Shown here: positions 40,905 through 49,208 of the stretch, one piece after another
Numbering within the stretch: position 1 is the first letter of the stretch
Layout: each line of letters begins with the position of its first letter
DNA from: Limnochorda pilosa
GTDB lineage: Bacteria > Bacillota > Limnochordia > Limnochordales > Limnochordaceae
NCBI RefSeq assembly: GCF_001544015.1
Contig: NZ_AP014924.1
Span: 2,418,001-2,482,000 of the forward strand
DNA: 64,000 nt
Direction of reading: 5' to 3'
Made by a program: the position numbers and the translations under genes
The notes under the pieces: model-generated
Told to the model about the DNA's origin: nothing
Databases searched by the model: none
Seen by the model: only the letters and a program-made list of their open reading frames with translations

Positions 40905-41324
40905 TTGCCAGGCCGCGAGCGCCGCCAGACTCCCACACGAGCGTCGGACGCCCCTGAAGCGTGGGCGCCGTACGTCGCGGGATGGAGAGCCCGAGCTCTT
41001 GCCGAGAGGCAGCAGCGGGAGGCATTCACTGACCGCGCTCGGCGGGAAGCCCTTCGCCTCGCCCAGATTCTCTGCAGTGAATTCGGCGCCACGAGGGTCT
41101 ACCTTTTCGGCTCCCTGGCCCGGGGCTGGGCACGGTTGACCTCGGACATCGACCTGGCCGTGGAAGGACTCGCCGCCGACCTGTACCTCCAGGCGTGCGC
41201 CCGGATCGAGGCAGAGACGGACCTGCCCGTCGATCTCGTCGACCTGAGGGAGGCACCTCCTTCCCTCGTTCGGCGAGTTCACGAGGAAGGAGAGGTTCTC
41301 CTTGAGCGATCTCCCTCCCGCTGA
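40905..41324 (+). CDS. Minimal nucleotidyltransferase (MNT-type)
   Basis: 139 residues from a TTG at 40905 that has GGGAGGG 7 bases upstream (a GTG at 40899 is too close). A charged helix (AGWRARALAERQQREAFTDR) precedes the core: ATRVYLFGSLARGWARLTSD, IDLAVEGL, with GS-x9-11-D-x-D as the metal site, then DLPVDLVDLREAP and VHEEGEVLLER. MNT proteins AMPylate HEPN toxins and so act as antitoxins. The expected HEPN partner is only represented by a short open frame overlapping the end. Confidence 0.75.
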   Translation: MPGRERRQTPTRASDAPEAWAPYVAGWRARALAERQQREAFTDRARREALRLAQILCSEFGATRVYLFGSLARGWARLTSDIDLAVEGLAADLYLQACARIEAETDLPVDLVDLREAPPSLVRRVHEEGEVLLERSPSR

Positions 41325-41406
41325 ACCCCAAGCAGCCCTGCGTCTGCGTTCATTCCTGGGCGCCCTCCGCGATCCTCCCTCCGGTCCCGATTGGGCGAAG
41401 AGCTGA
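41302..41406 (+). CDS. Short frame overlapping the nucleotidyltransferase, possibly a truncated HEPN partner
   Basis: A TTG at 41302 with AAGGAGAGG well placed upstream opens 34 codons (LSDLPPAEPQAALRLRSFLG, ALRDPPSGPDWAKS). The strong ribosome-binding site and the overlap are what one expects of the second gene of an MNT/HEPN pair. A further short stretch (AFDTFVQHLIADLENPDLET) follows in another frame, suggesting a decayed longer gene. Confidence 0.4.
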   Translation: MSDLPPAEPQAALRLRSFLGALRDPPSGPDWAKS

Positions 41407-41632
41407 CGGCCTTCGACACCTTCGTGCAGCACCTCATCGCTGACCTGGAGAACCCGGACCTCGAGACCCGCGATCAGGACTGATTGTGGATCCGTGCGCG
41501 GCCGTCGTGCCAGTGGGTCCATGTCCGGCGTGAAGGATTTCCGCTTCCATTCTCCGAAGGTTGGCACGACATCTTCGTCAGACTTCGCCATACTTCTTGT
41601 CGCGAGTCCTTCATTGACTCCATGAGAGGGGG

Positions 41633-42061
41633 ATGGCCATGGGCGCCTACCGGGACGCCCAGCACCTCATCGACATCTTGAGCACCCTGGCCGAGCGGGC
41701 CAAGAGGAGCGACGCCGCCAGGGGCTTGCGGGAGGCCGGGCTGGTGGTGGCCTTCGTCTACCACAACCCCGACGTCACCGTCCTGATGGACGGCCGCACG
41801 CCCACTCCGGACGGCTCGTACATGACCATGAGCTTCGACACCCTGGGCCCCAAGCCCGACGTCACCTTCGAGCAGAGCGCCGACGTGGGCCACCAGTTCT
41901 GGCAGGGGAAGTTGAACGTCCCCGCGGCCCTGGCCCGGGGCCAGGTGAAGGCCCGGGGGGCCATCGCCAAGGCGCTGAAGCTCCTGCCGCTTCTCCCGGC
42001 GCTCTACGAGACGTACCGGGAAGTCCTGCGGGAGCGGGGCGAGGAGGCCATGCTCGGGTAG
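41633..42061 (+). CDS. SCP2 sterol-binding-domain-like protein
   Basis: 142 residues, or 140 from the second ATG at 41639 which is better spaced from GAGAGGGGG. A single SCP2-type domain: FVYHNPDVTVLMDGRTPTPD, MTMSFDTLGPKPDVTFEQSA, DVGHQFWQGKLNVPAALARG, then QVKARGAIAKALKLLPLL. The domain binds hydrophobic ligands in a tunnel; bacterial stand-alone members have little known function. It lies about 100 bases before an alcohol dehydrogenase gene and may share its transcript. Confidence 0.8.
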   Translation: MAMGAYRDAQHLIDILSTLAERAKRSDAARGLREAGLVVAFVYHNPDVTVLMDGRTPTPDGSYMTMSFDTLGPKPDVTFEQSADVGHQFWQGKLNVPAALARGQVKARGAIAKALKLLPLLPALYETYREVLRERGEEAMLG

Positions 42062-42158
42062 CGGCCGGCCAGGTGGCGGGCGGAGCGCTGAAAGCGGGGC
42101 GTCGTCGAACGGCCGGTCGGTGCCCTCGATCGATGTTGTCTAACTAGGAGGGGACGCC

Positions 42159-43262
42159 GTGAAGGCAGCAGTGCTCTTCGACGTGGGCGAGCCCCTGCGG
42201 GTGGAGGAGGTCTCCCTGCAGGGGCCGGGACCCGGGGAGGTGCGGGTGCGGCTCGCGGCCGCGGGCATCTGCCACAGCGACCTCCACGTGATCAACGGCG
42301 ACCTGCCCGTGCCCGCGCCCGTGGTGCTGGGGCACGAGGGGGCGGGCGTGGTAGAGGAGGTGGGCCCCGGGGTGACGACCGTCCGGCCCGGCCAGGCGGT
42401 GGTGCTCTCGTGGATCCCGGCGTGCGGCCGCTGCCACTTCTGCCGGATCGGGCGGCCCGAGCTCTGCGACGCGGCCTTCGAGCTCCAGCTCTCGGGCACC
42501 CTCTACGACGGCACGACCCGCCTGGGGCTGGGGGGCGAGCCGATCCACCACTTCCTGGCCACCTCCTGCTTCGCGGAGGCGGCGGTGGTGCCCGAGGCGG
42601 GGGTGATCCCCGTCCCCGAGGGCGTTCCCCTGGACCGGGCCGCCCTGGTGGGCTGCGCGGTCACCACGGGGTACGGCGCCGTGGTGCACACGGCCCGCGT
42701 CGAGCCGGGATCGAGCGTGGCGGTGCTGGGCTGCGGGGGCGTGGGGCTCAACGTGATCCAGACCGCGGCCCTGGCCGGGGCCCATCCCATCATCGCCCTG
42801 GACGTGGTGCCGTCCAAGCTGGCGCTGGCCCGGCGCTTCGGCGCCACCGAGACCGTGGACCTGAGGGAGACCGACGACCGGATCACCCCCGTGCTGGACC
42901 TCACCTCGGGGCTGGGCGTCGACTACGCCTTCGAGGTGGTGGGCCGGCCCGAAACCATCGAGGCCGCCTACGGCATGGCCCGCAAAGCGGGGACCGTGGT
43001 GGTGGTGGGTGTGGCCGCCCCCCACGAGGAGATCTCGATCAACGCGTTCTCCCTCCCCTCCCAGAGCAAGGTGCTCACGGGGAGCTGGTACGGGCGCTCC
43101 GTGCCGAGCGTCGACATTCCCCGGATCCTCGAGCTCTACCGGGCGGGGCGGCTCAACCTCGACGACCTGGTCTCGCAGGTGCGGCCGCTGGACGAGGTGA
43201 ACCAGGCCTTGGACGACCTGCGGTCCGGCCAGGTGGCCCGTACGGTGCTGCGGCTGGCATAG
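42159..43262 (+). CDS. Zinc-dependent alcohol dehydrogenase (MDR superfamily)
   Basis: 367 residues; start ATG is written GTG-AAG after an AGGAGGGG site. Catalytic zinc ligands: Cys in AAGICHSDLHV, His-Glu in VVLGHEGAGVVE, Cys near 174. Structural zinc: CGRCHFCRIGRPELC. Rossmann fold: VAVLGCGGVGLNVIQTAALA with Asp in IALDVVPSK, favouring NAD. The pattern resembles aryl/class III-type dehydrogenases. It is followed 15 bases later by an aldehyde dehydrogenase, so an alcohol is probably oxidised to an acid in two steps. Confidence 0.92.
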   Translation: MKAAVLFDVGEPLRVEEVSLQGPGPGEVRVRLAAAGICHSDLHVINGDLPVPAPVVLGHEGAGVVEEVGPGVTTVRPGQAVVLSWIPACGRCHFCRIGRPELCDAAFELQLSGTLYDGTTRLGLGGEPIHHFLATSCFAEAAVVPEAGVIPVPEGVPLDRAALVGCAVTTGYGAVVHTARVEPGSSVAVLGCGGVGLNVIQTAALAGAHPIIALDVVPSKLALARRFGATETVDLRETDDRITPVLDLTSGLGVDYAFEVVGRPETIEAAYGMARKAGTVVVVGVAAPHEEISINAFSLPSQSKVLTGSWYGRSVPSVDIPRILELYRAGRLNLDDLVSQVRPLDEVNQALDDLRSGQVARTVLRLA

Positions 43263-43277
43263 ACGGGGGGTCCGCAC

Positions 43278-44759
43278 ATGGAACGGCACGAGCGGCAGCT
43301 CTTCGTGAACGGCGCATGGGTGGCGCCAGCCAGCGGGCGCTACCTCGAGGACGTGGATCCGGCCACGGGCCAGGTCTTCGCGGAGGCGGCCGACGCGGGG
43401 CCCGAGGACGTGGAGCGGGCGGTGGCGGCGGCCGCGGCCTCTATGGCCGAGCGGCGGTGGCTGGGGATGGACCCGCTCGAGCGGAGCCGGGTGCTCCACC
43501 GGATCGCCGAGGGGATCCGGCAGCGGCAGGAGGACCTGGCCGCGCTGATTTCCCAGGAAAACGGGATGCCCATCACCTTTGCCCAGTGGCTCGAGATCCC
43601 CATGGCCGCCGACGTCTTCGACTACTTCGCCGGCCTGGTGGCCCAGGTGCGGGGGCACACCCTCCCCTTCTCCCTGCCCGGCCCCCAGGGAGACTACCTG
43701 GTGCTCACGTTGAAGGAGCCCGTAGGCGTGGCGGGGCTCATCACGCCGTGGAACTTCCCCCTGCTGATGCCCTCGTGGAAGGTGGCGCCCGCCCTGGCCG
43801 CGGGCTGCTCAGGCATCCTGAAGCCCGCCCCCGAGACGCCCCTGGCGGCCCTGGCCCTGGCGGAGATCACGGCCGAAGCCGGGGTGCCCGAGGGCGTCCT
43901 CAGCGTGCTCACGGGGGGCGACGAAGCCGGCGCCGCCCTGGTGGCCCACCCCGCCGTGGAGAAGATCGCCTTCACGGGCGAGACGGCCACCGGCAGCCGC
44001 ATCCTCACCGCCGCCGCGCCCCAGATCAAGCGGGTGACCCTGGAGCTGGGCGGCAAGTCGCCCAACATCGTCTTCGACGACGTGGACCTGGACGAGGCGG
44101 TCTCGGGCGCGCTCTTCGGCCTCTACCTCAACGCGGGCCAGGTCTGCCAGGCCGGCAGCCGCATCCTGGTGCAGGAGAGCGTCTACGACACCTTCGTCGA
44201 GCGGCTCCGGGAGCGGGTGGAGGGCCTGCGGGTGGGCCCCGGCCCGGACCCCACCACCGACGTAGGCCCCGTGGTGAGCGGCCGCCAGCTCGAGCGGGTG
44301 CTGGGCTACGTGGAGGCCGGCCGCGCCGAGGGCGCCCGGCTGGTGACGGGCGGGCGCCGTCTGGAGGCACTGGGGCCGGGCTTCTTCCTGGAGCCGGCCG
44401 TCTTCGCCGGGGTCGCACCGGGCATGCGCATCGCCCAGGAGGAGATCTTCGGGCCCGTCTCGGCCGTCCTCCCCTTCAAGGACGAGGAGGAGGCGGTGGC
44501 CGTGGCCAACCAGACCCTGTACGGGCTCGCGGCCGGCGTCTGGACCCGGGACGTGAAACGGGCCCTCCGGGTGGTACGGGGCGTGAAGGCCGGCACCGTC
44601 TGGCTCAACACCTACCAGGTCCTCTCCCCCACCGCGCCCTTCGGCGGCTACAAGCGGAGCGGCCTGGGCCGGGATCTGGGCCCCGACGCCCTGGAGCCCT
44701 ATCTTGAGACCAAGACGGTCGTCGTGGACCTGAACGACCAGGCGCTGTCGTTCTTCTGA
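43278..44759 (+). CDS. NAD(P)-dependent aldehyde dehydrogenase
   Basis: 493 residues, standard length. Key motifs: Asn in ITPWNFPLLMPSWKVAPALA, Glu in VTLELGGKSPNIVFDDVDLD, catalytic Cys in LYLNAGQVCQAGSRILVQES, and EEIFGPVSAVLPF. Residue spacing is normal, so it should be active. It is transcribed with the alcohol dehydrogenase; together they would oxidise a primary alcohol through its aldehyde to a carboxylate. The substrate is not evident. Confidence 0.93.
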   Translation: MERHERQLFVNGAWVAPASGRYLEDVDPATGQVFAEAADAGPEDVERAVAAAAASMAERRWLGMDPLERSRVLHRIAEGIRQRQEDLAALISQENGMPITFAQWLEIPMAADVFDYFAGLVAQVRGHTLPFSLPGPQGDYLVLTLKEPVGVAGLITPWNFPLLMPSWKVAPALAAGCSGILKPAPETPLAALALAEITAEAGVPEGVLSVLTGGDEAGAALVAHPAVEKIAFTGETATGSRILTAAAPQIKRVTLELGGKSPNIVFDDVDLDEAVSGALFGLYLNAGQVCQAGSRILVQESVYDTFVERLRERVEGLRVGPGPDPTTDVGPVVSGRQLERVLGYVEAGRAEGARLVTGGRRLEALGPGFFLEPAVFAGVAPGMRIAQEEIFGPVSAVLPFKDEEEAVAVANQTLYGLAAGVWTRDVKRALRVVRGVKAGTVWLNTYQVLSPTAPFGGYKRSGLGRDLGPDALEPYLETKTVVVDLNDQALSFF

Positions 44760-44785
44760 CGGCGCCCTGGGCCCGGCCTCCCGTC

Positions 44786-45745
44786 GTGCGGCCGGCGCCC
44801 GCGTTCACGGAACCGGACCCGCGAAGGAGTTGGCGCACGATCCTCAGCAGAGAAGCCCTCGACTGGCTCGCCCGGGCGACCGGCTGCGCCCCTGGATCCA
44901 TCGAGACCGCCCGCATGAAGGGATCCACGTCCTCTTCGCTCTTCCTTGTCCGGTGCCCGGGCGGGACCGAGTCCCGGCGCTTCGTGCTGCGGGTGCTCGA
45001 CAACCGGGCCTGGCTCGCGCAGGAGCCCGACCTGGCCGATCACGAGGCGGCCGCCCTGGAGGAGGCGCGAAGGGCGGGTCTGAGGGCGCCGCGCCTGGTC
45101 GCCTACGCTTCGGACGAGGTCGGCTTCGGGGCCCCCGTGGTGCTGATGACCTTCCTCGAGGGGCGCATCGAGCTCCGGCCTGCGGACATGCGGGCCTGGC
45201 TCGACGGCCTGGCCCGCGAGCTGGCCTCGATCCACCGGCGCCCCGCACCTGCCTTTCCCTGGCGCTACCGCACCTGGACGGACCCGGCCGCGCTCGCCCC
45301 GCCCGCGTGGACGGCGATCCCTCACACGTGGGAGCGGGCCATCGAGCTTGTGCTGGGGGCGGAGCCCGACGCCCCACCGGTCTTCCTCCACCGGGACTAC
45401 CATTCCACGAACGTTCTGTGGCACGGGGATGCGGTGAGCGGAGTCGTCGACTGGATCAACGCCTGCCAGGGCCCAGCGGGGGTCGACGTCGCGCACTGCC
45501 GGACCAACCTGGCGCTGATGCACGGGCCCGACGTGGCCGAGCGGTTCCTCGCCGCCTACCTCGAGGTCGCGGAGGGGTTCGCCTACGACCCCTACTGGGA
45601 CCTGGACTCCCTGCTCGGCATGGGCTTGCCGCAACCCGCCTTCTACTCGCCCTGGGGAACGTTCGGGCTGGGTCCCATACCGCCCGAGGTGCTGCGACGG
45701 CGGGCCGATGCGCACCTCACGCGGGTGATGGCTCCGCCCGCCTAG
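44786..45745 (+). CDS. Aminoglycoside-phosphotransferase-fold small-molecule kinase
   Basis: 319 residues from a GTG. APH/choline-kinase fold: nucleotide-loop side SSLFLVRCPGG and FVLRVLDNRAWL, the catalytic loop FLHRDYHSTNVLWHGDAVSG with HxD...N, and the following metal-binding VVDWINACQGPAGVDVAHCR. Members phosphorylate antibiotics, homoserine, choline or sugars. It follows the aldehyde dehydrogenase by 26 bases. Its 3' end overlaps the convergent GatZ-like gene by 29 bases. Confidence 0.85.
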   Translation: MRPAPAFTEPDPRRSWRTILSREALDWLARATGCAPGSIETARMKGSTSSSLFLVRCPGGTESRRFVLRVLDNRAWLAQEPDLADHEAAALEEARRAGLRAPRLVAYASDEVGFGAPVVLMTFLEGRIELRPADMRAWLDGLARELASIHRRPAPAFPWRYRTWTDPAALAPPAWTAIPHTWERAIELVLGAEPDAPPVFLHRDYHSTNVLWHGDAVSGVVDWINACQGPAGVDVAHCRTNLALMHGPDVAERFLAAYLEVAEGFAYDPYWDLDSLLGMGLPQPAFYSPWGTFGLGPIPPEVLRRRADAHLTRVMAPPA

Positions 45746-47063
45746 CGCCCGTCCCCACGGCCGCCGCATATCCCCGCAACACGTCACGAATCCGGTCCAG
45801 GACCAGCTCCTCCGGGTCGTTGCGCAGGACGCCCTCCCGCACCCGCTCGTACTGGCGCGGCAGGAACTGGCTCAGCAGGGGCAAGGGGATCCCCGCCTCG
45901 CGCAGGTTGCCAAGGAGGCGCTGGACGGCCTCCTGCACCGAAGGGACGGGCCAGTAGTAGCGACACCGGTCGGAGAGGCCGTACTTCCGCTTGAGACGGA
46001 GCTCGTGCTCGTCCCCGCTGTAGTAGGCGCTCCAGTGACGGGGATCGGCGAGCATCGCCTCTTCGAGGGCGGCTTCGACGTTGGAGCGCCGTGCTCGGCC
46101 GTCCGTCCCCAGCACTTCGGACTCCAGGGCGTTCAGGGCGAAGAGCGCTTCCCGCTTGGCGAAGGTGAGGGCCGGCCCCACCTTCAGGATGGCGATGCCG
46201 TCTTCCGCCATCTGGCGAAGCCGCCCCGGCGTCTGGTAGTCGGTGGAGTGCCCTTCGAAGGCCAGCCCCGGATGCTGCGTCAAGGCTCGGGTAAGGCTCG
46301 CCGCGGCGGCCCGATCGTAGGGGTGAACCTGCCACTCGCCGAAGTCCACCCCCGGCTGGACCACCACGGCGATCACCCGTCCCCAGGCGTCGTCCAGGCC
46401 CCGATCGTGAAAGGTCGCCCGCGTCAGCGCGACCGTCTCCTCGAACTCCTCCGGCGTGGTCACCTTGGGCCCCTGGCTCCCGGAGGTCTCGCCGCCGGGC
46501 GGAGGCACGTCGGAGCCGATGACGTAGAGCGGAGGCGCCGACGCCCCCTCCGCCTGGGACCGCTTCCTGAAGGCCGCCTCGGCCGCCTCGCAGAGCTGGG
46601 CGGTCCGTTCGGCCACCACCCGTTTCGAAAGCGCACCGCCTGCCCGTTCCTCCCCCAGGGGCATGCTGGCGTCCAGGTGAATCTTGGTGAAGCCGCAGGC
46701 CACGAAGGCCTCGACGAGGTCGCAGGCATGCCGCATGGCCTCTTCGGCCGCCAGCCGCTGCCATGGGTTGGGGCCGAGGTGATCGCCCCCGAGGATCAGC
46801 CGCTCGGGCGGGAGTCCCATCTCGCGGGCAAGTCCCAGCACGAACTCCACGAACGCCGGGGGCTCCATCCCCGTATACCCGCCGAACTGGTTCACCTGGT
46901 TGGACGTCGCCTCGATCAGCGCGGGGGAGCCATCCTCCACCGCCTGCTTGAGGGCGGCCCGAAGGACGAGGGGGTCTGCGGTACAGACCGAGTAGATGCC
47001 GCGGGGGTCCCTCGTCCCTTGACCCCAAATGACCTGCCTCACGTACGCCGTCGAGGTTTGCAC
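45717..47063 (-). CDS. GatZ/KbaZ-like protein: tagatose-bisphosphate aldolase Z subunit or hexose-6-phosphate 4-epimerase
   Basis: 448 residues. TIM-barrel family COG4573: RGIYSVCTADPLVLRAALKQ, LIEATSNQVNQFGGYTGMEP, LGGDHLGPNPWQRLAAEEAM, KIHLDASMPLG, FEGHSTDYQTP, ILKVGPALTFAKREALFALN, WPVPSVQEAVQRL. In E. coli the Z subunit stabilises the GatY/KbaY aldolase; in thermophiles stand-alone members have been described as fructose/tagatose-6-phosphate 4-epimerases. No GatY/KbaY gene is in this operon, which favours epimerisation here (inference). It is the last gene of the amino-sugar operon. Confidence 0.88.
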   Translation of the reverse strand: MQTSTAYVRQVIWGQGTRDPRGIYSVCTADPLVLRAALKQAVEDGSPALIEATSNQVNQFGGYTGMEPPAFVEFVLGLAREMGLPPERLILGGDHLGPNPWQRLAAEEAMRHACDLVEAFVACGFTKIHLDASMPLGEERAGGALSKRVVAERTAQLCEAAEAAFRKRSQAEGASAPPLYVIGSDVPPPGGETSGSQGPKVTTPEEFEETVALTRATFHDRGLDDAWGRVIAVVVQPGVDFGEWQVHPYDRAAAASLTRALTQHPGLAFEGHSTDYQTPGRLRQMAEDGIAILKVGPALTFAKREALFALNALESEVLGTDGRARRSNVEAALEEAMLADPRHWSAYYSGDEHELRLKRKYGLSDRCRYYWPVPSVQEAVQRLLGNLREAGIPLPLLSQFLPRQYERVREGVLRNDPEELVLDRIRDVLRGYAAAVGTGARRAEPSPA

Positions 47064-47162
47064 GTGCGCACCACTCCTTCGGTGGGCCAGGGCACGCAGG
47101 CCCCGGCACCCACGCTTATCCGGCCAGGCGGATGAACGGAATGCACCGTCCGCCGTCTGACG

Positions 47163-48239
47163 CTACACGCTGCCGTCCCGCCAGGTCTTCACGATGTTGC
47201 CGAAGGCGTTCGGGTCCAGGCCGCGTAGGGTGGCCATCTCGTGGGCCCACTGGTGGAAGGCGCTGAGGGTCACGATGGAGGCCATCAACTCGCTCATCCC
47301 CGAGTGCGTGAAGGCAAGGTCGGCCTCGGCCGGGATGCGGTGGTCTTCCTCGTCCGTCACTGCAACCCAGAGGGCGCCCGCCCGCCGGGCGATCTGGCAG
47401 ACCGCGCGGAGGTGCTCGTGAATCGGACTCGCGTGCGTCCCGAGTGAGATCACGGCAGCGTCCTTCCCGATCATCTCCAGGGGCCCGTGACGGAACTCGA
47501 TGGCCTCGAATCCCTCGGTGTGGATCTTGGTCGTCTCCTTGAGAACGTTGGCCACCTGGTACGCCAGCGCCGAGTGCGGTCCGCTGCCGACCACCGCGAT
47601 GGTGCGCTGCCCGGCCAGTCTCTCTGCGATCTCCCGGCGAGCGGCGGCTTGCTCCTGCACGTGCTGCACCAGGGCGGGGGCAGCCTGCAGCTCCCGTCGG
47701 AGCGCGGCTCGCTTCTCGGGGGCGATCGATTCGCTCTCGCCCGCCCACTCCACCAGGAAAGCGTAGAGAGCCAACGTCTCGGCAACGACGGTCTTCGTCC
47801 CAGGGCCGTACTCCTCGCCTGCCAGAAGCGGGATGGAGGCTTCGGCGAGTCCGGGAAGGGTGCTCTCGGGCCCGTTGGTGACCGCGATCACGGTGGCCCC
47901 TCGCTCCCGGGCGGTCCGGGCGGCCTGGAGCGTCTCGAAGGTCTCACCCGACTGCGACAGGGCGAAGACGAGGGTATCGGGCCCAACACCGCCGCTCCGG
48001 TAGTGCGCGAAGTCCAGCGCGCTGATCGCCACCGCCATCTTTCCCAGCAGCGCGTCGACGGCGTAGGCGCCCGTGATCCCCGCGAAGTACGACGAGCCGC
48101 ACCCGACGAAGACGATGGACCCGTAGCGCCTCGCGCCAACGACGCGCAGCGCCTCCTCGGCTCTGGGCGCCTCCACCAGGCGCCGTGCCACCGCGGCCGT
48201 CTCGGCCATCTCGCGGCCCATGTGGTCTGCCATGCACAT
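47163..48239 (-). CDS. Double-SIS sugar isomerase/deaminase (AgaS/NagB-II/GlmS-isomerase type)
   Basis: 358 residues from ATG 48239 (a second Met follows two codons later). Two SIS domains: first SIVFVGCGSSYFAGITGAYA and VFALSQSGETFETLQAARTA; second IAVVGSGPHSALAYQVANVL, KETTKIHTEGFEAIEFRHGP. The C-terminal HTEGFEAIEFRHGP block is like the GlmS isomerase site, with catalytic Glu/His. No glutaminase domain is present, so it should deaminate/isomerise an amino-sugar 6-phosphate to a ketose 6-phosphate rather than make one. Its start abuts the kinase gene. Confidence 0.88.
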   Translation of the reverse strand: MCMADHMGREMAETAAVARRLVEAPRAEEALRVVGARRYGSIVFVGCGSSYFAGITGAYAVDALLGKMAVAISALDFAHYRSGGVGPDTLVFALSQSGETFETLQAARTARERGATVIAVTNGPESTLPGLAEASIPLLAGEEYGPGTKTVVAETLALYAFLVEWAGESESIAPEKRAALRRELQAAPALVQHVQEQAAARREIAERLAGQRTIAVVGSGPHSALAYQVANVLKETTKIHTEGFEAIEFRHGPLEMIGKDAAVISLGTHASPIHEHLRAVCQIARRAGALWVAVTDEEDHRIPAEADLAFTHSGMSELMASIVTLSAFHQWAHEMATLRGLDPNAFGNIVKTWRDGSV

Positions 48240-49208
48240 CTACCCCCTGTCGGCCAGGAACTGACGGACCTGCTCCCGCGTCGGAAAGGTCCGCTGCGGA
48301 GAGCTGATGTAGAGCGACGCTGCGGCCGCCGCGCACGCCAGGGCGTCCCGATCTGGCCGCCCTTCGGCCCAAGCCGCCAGGTAGCCAGCATTGAAGGTGT
48401 CGCCGGCGCCAACCGTGTCGATCACCTGCACCGGGAAGCTGGGCCCATCGACCACCCCGTCGGCGGTGACGGCGGCGCTTCCACGCGACCCGCGCTTGAC
48501 GATCACCTTCTTGGGGCCGAGGCGGAGGAGCCGGCGGGCAGCCTCGTACCCATCGGCGGTTCCGGCGATCCCGCATGCTTCGGCCTCGTTGGGGAAGAGC
48601 CAGTCGGTCGCTGCGAGGACCTCTCCCATCTCGGCTCGTACGGCATCGGTCCAACCTTCGACCGCATCCCCCGTGTCGAGCGCCGTAACGACGCCTTCGC
48701 TCTGCAGGCGGCGGAAGAGGCGGGCGGTGGGAGTGCCCCGGAAGGCGGGCAGCAGGAAGTAGCCGCTGAGGAGGACCAGGTCCACCCGCCTGAGCTCGGG
48801 CCAGAGCGGCTCCAGGTCGTCGGGGTGGAAGTCCTCCAGACAGCCCAGGTGGTTGACGAAGGACCGCTCCCCGTCGTTCCGCACGAGCGTCACCGAGAGA
48901 CCGGTCTCCCCCCGGGTCTGAATCAACCCTGTCTCGGGCAGCCCCACCCCACGCACGGCGGCTTGCACCAGCTCGCCTTCCGCGTCACGGCCGATGGGCC
49001 CCACGAGCAGTGCGGGGTGCCCGAGCGAGCCCAGCGCGATGGCCGTATAGCCCGCCGATCCTGCCGCTCGCCGCTCGCGCCGCGATGCGATCCGCTCCTC
49101 ACCCCACCGGGGCATCGCCGGGAGCGGGCCGAGGACCAGGTCGACCTCCAGGTTGCCGATGACGGCGATGCGTCGAGGTGCGGCCGCTCGCGCCCATCCC
49201 GCGCTCAT
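48240..49208 (-). CDS. PfkB-family carbohydrate kinase
   Basis: 322 residues from the ATG at 49208 that overlaps the M20 gene stop (ATGA). PfkB signatures: IAVIGNLEVDLVLGPLPAMP at the start, AGSAGYTAIALGSLGHPALL, and the C-terminal anion-hole/catalytic-base motif DTVGAGDTFNAGYLAAWAEG. In the context of an ABC importer, which delivers unphosphorylated sugar, it is the only kinase of the operon and probably makes the 6-phosphate used by the SIS enzyme. A tagatose-6-phosphate kinase is the alternative. Confidence 0.9.
   Translation of the reverse strand: MSAGWARAAAPRRIAVIGNLEVDLVLGPLPAMPRWGEERIASRRERRAAGSAGYTAIALGSLGHPALLVGPIGRDAEGELVQAAVRGVGLPETGLIQTRGETGLSVTLVRNDGERSFVNHLGCLEDFHPDDLEPLWPELRRVDLVLLSGYFLLPAFRGTPTARLFRRLQSEGVVTALDTGDAVEGWTDAVRAEMGEVLAATDWLFPNEAEACGIAGTADGYEAARRLLRLGPKKVIVKRGSRGSAAVTADGVVDGPSFPVQVIDTVGAGDTFNAGYLAAWAEGRPDRDALACAAAAASLYISSPQRTFPTREQVRQFLADRG

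Noticed and set aside
40755-41591. Long open frame on the minus strand opposite the nucleotidyltransferase.
   Set aside because: It is the antisense of a gene with clear motifs, has low-complexity Arg/Gly/Pro composition and no recognisable family.
42410-44707. A 765-codon open frame on the plus strand across the alcohol and aldehyde dehydrogenase genes.
   Set aside because: It is a shifted frame of two certain genes and consists of Gly/Arg/Ala/Pro-rich sequence, an artefact of high GC content.
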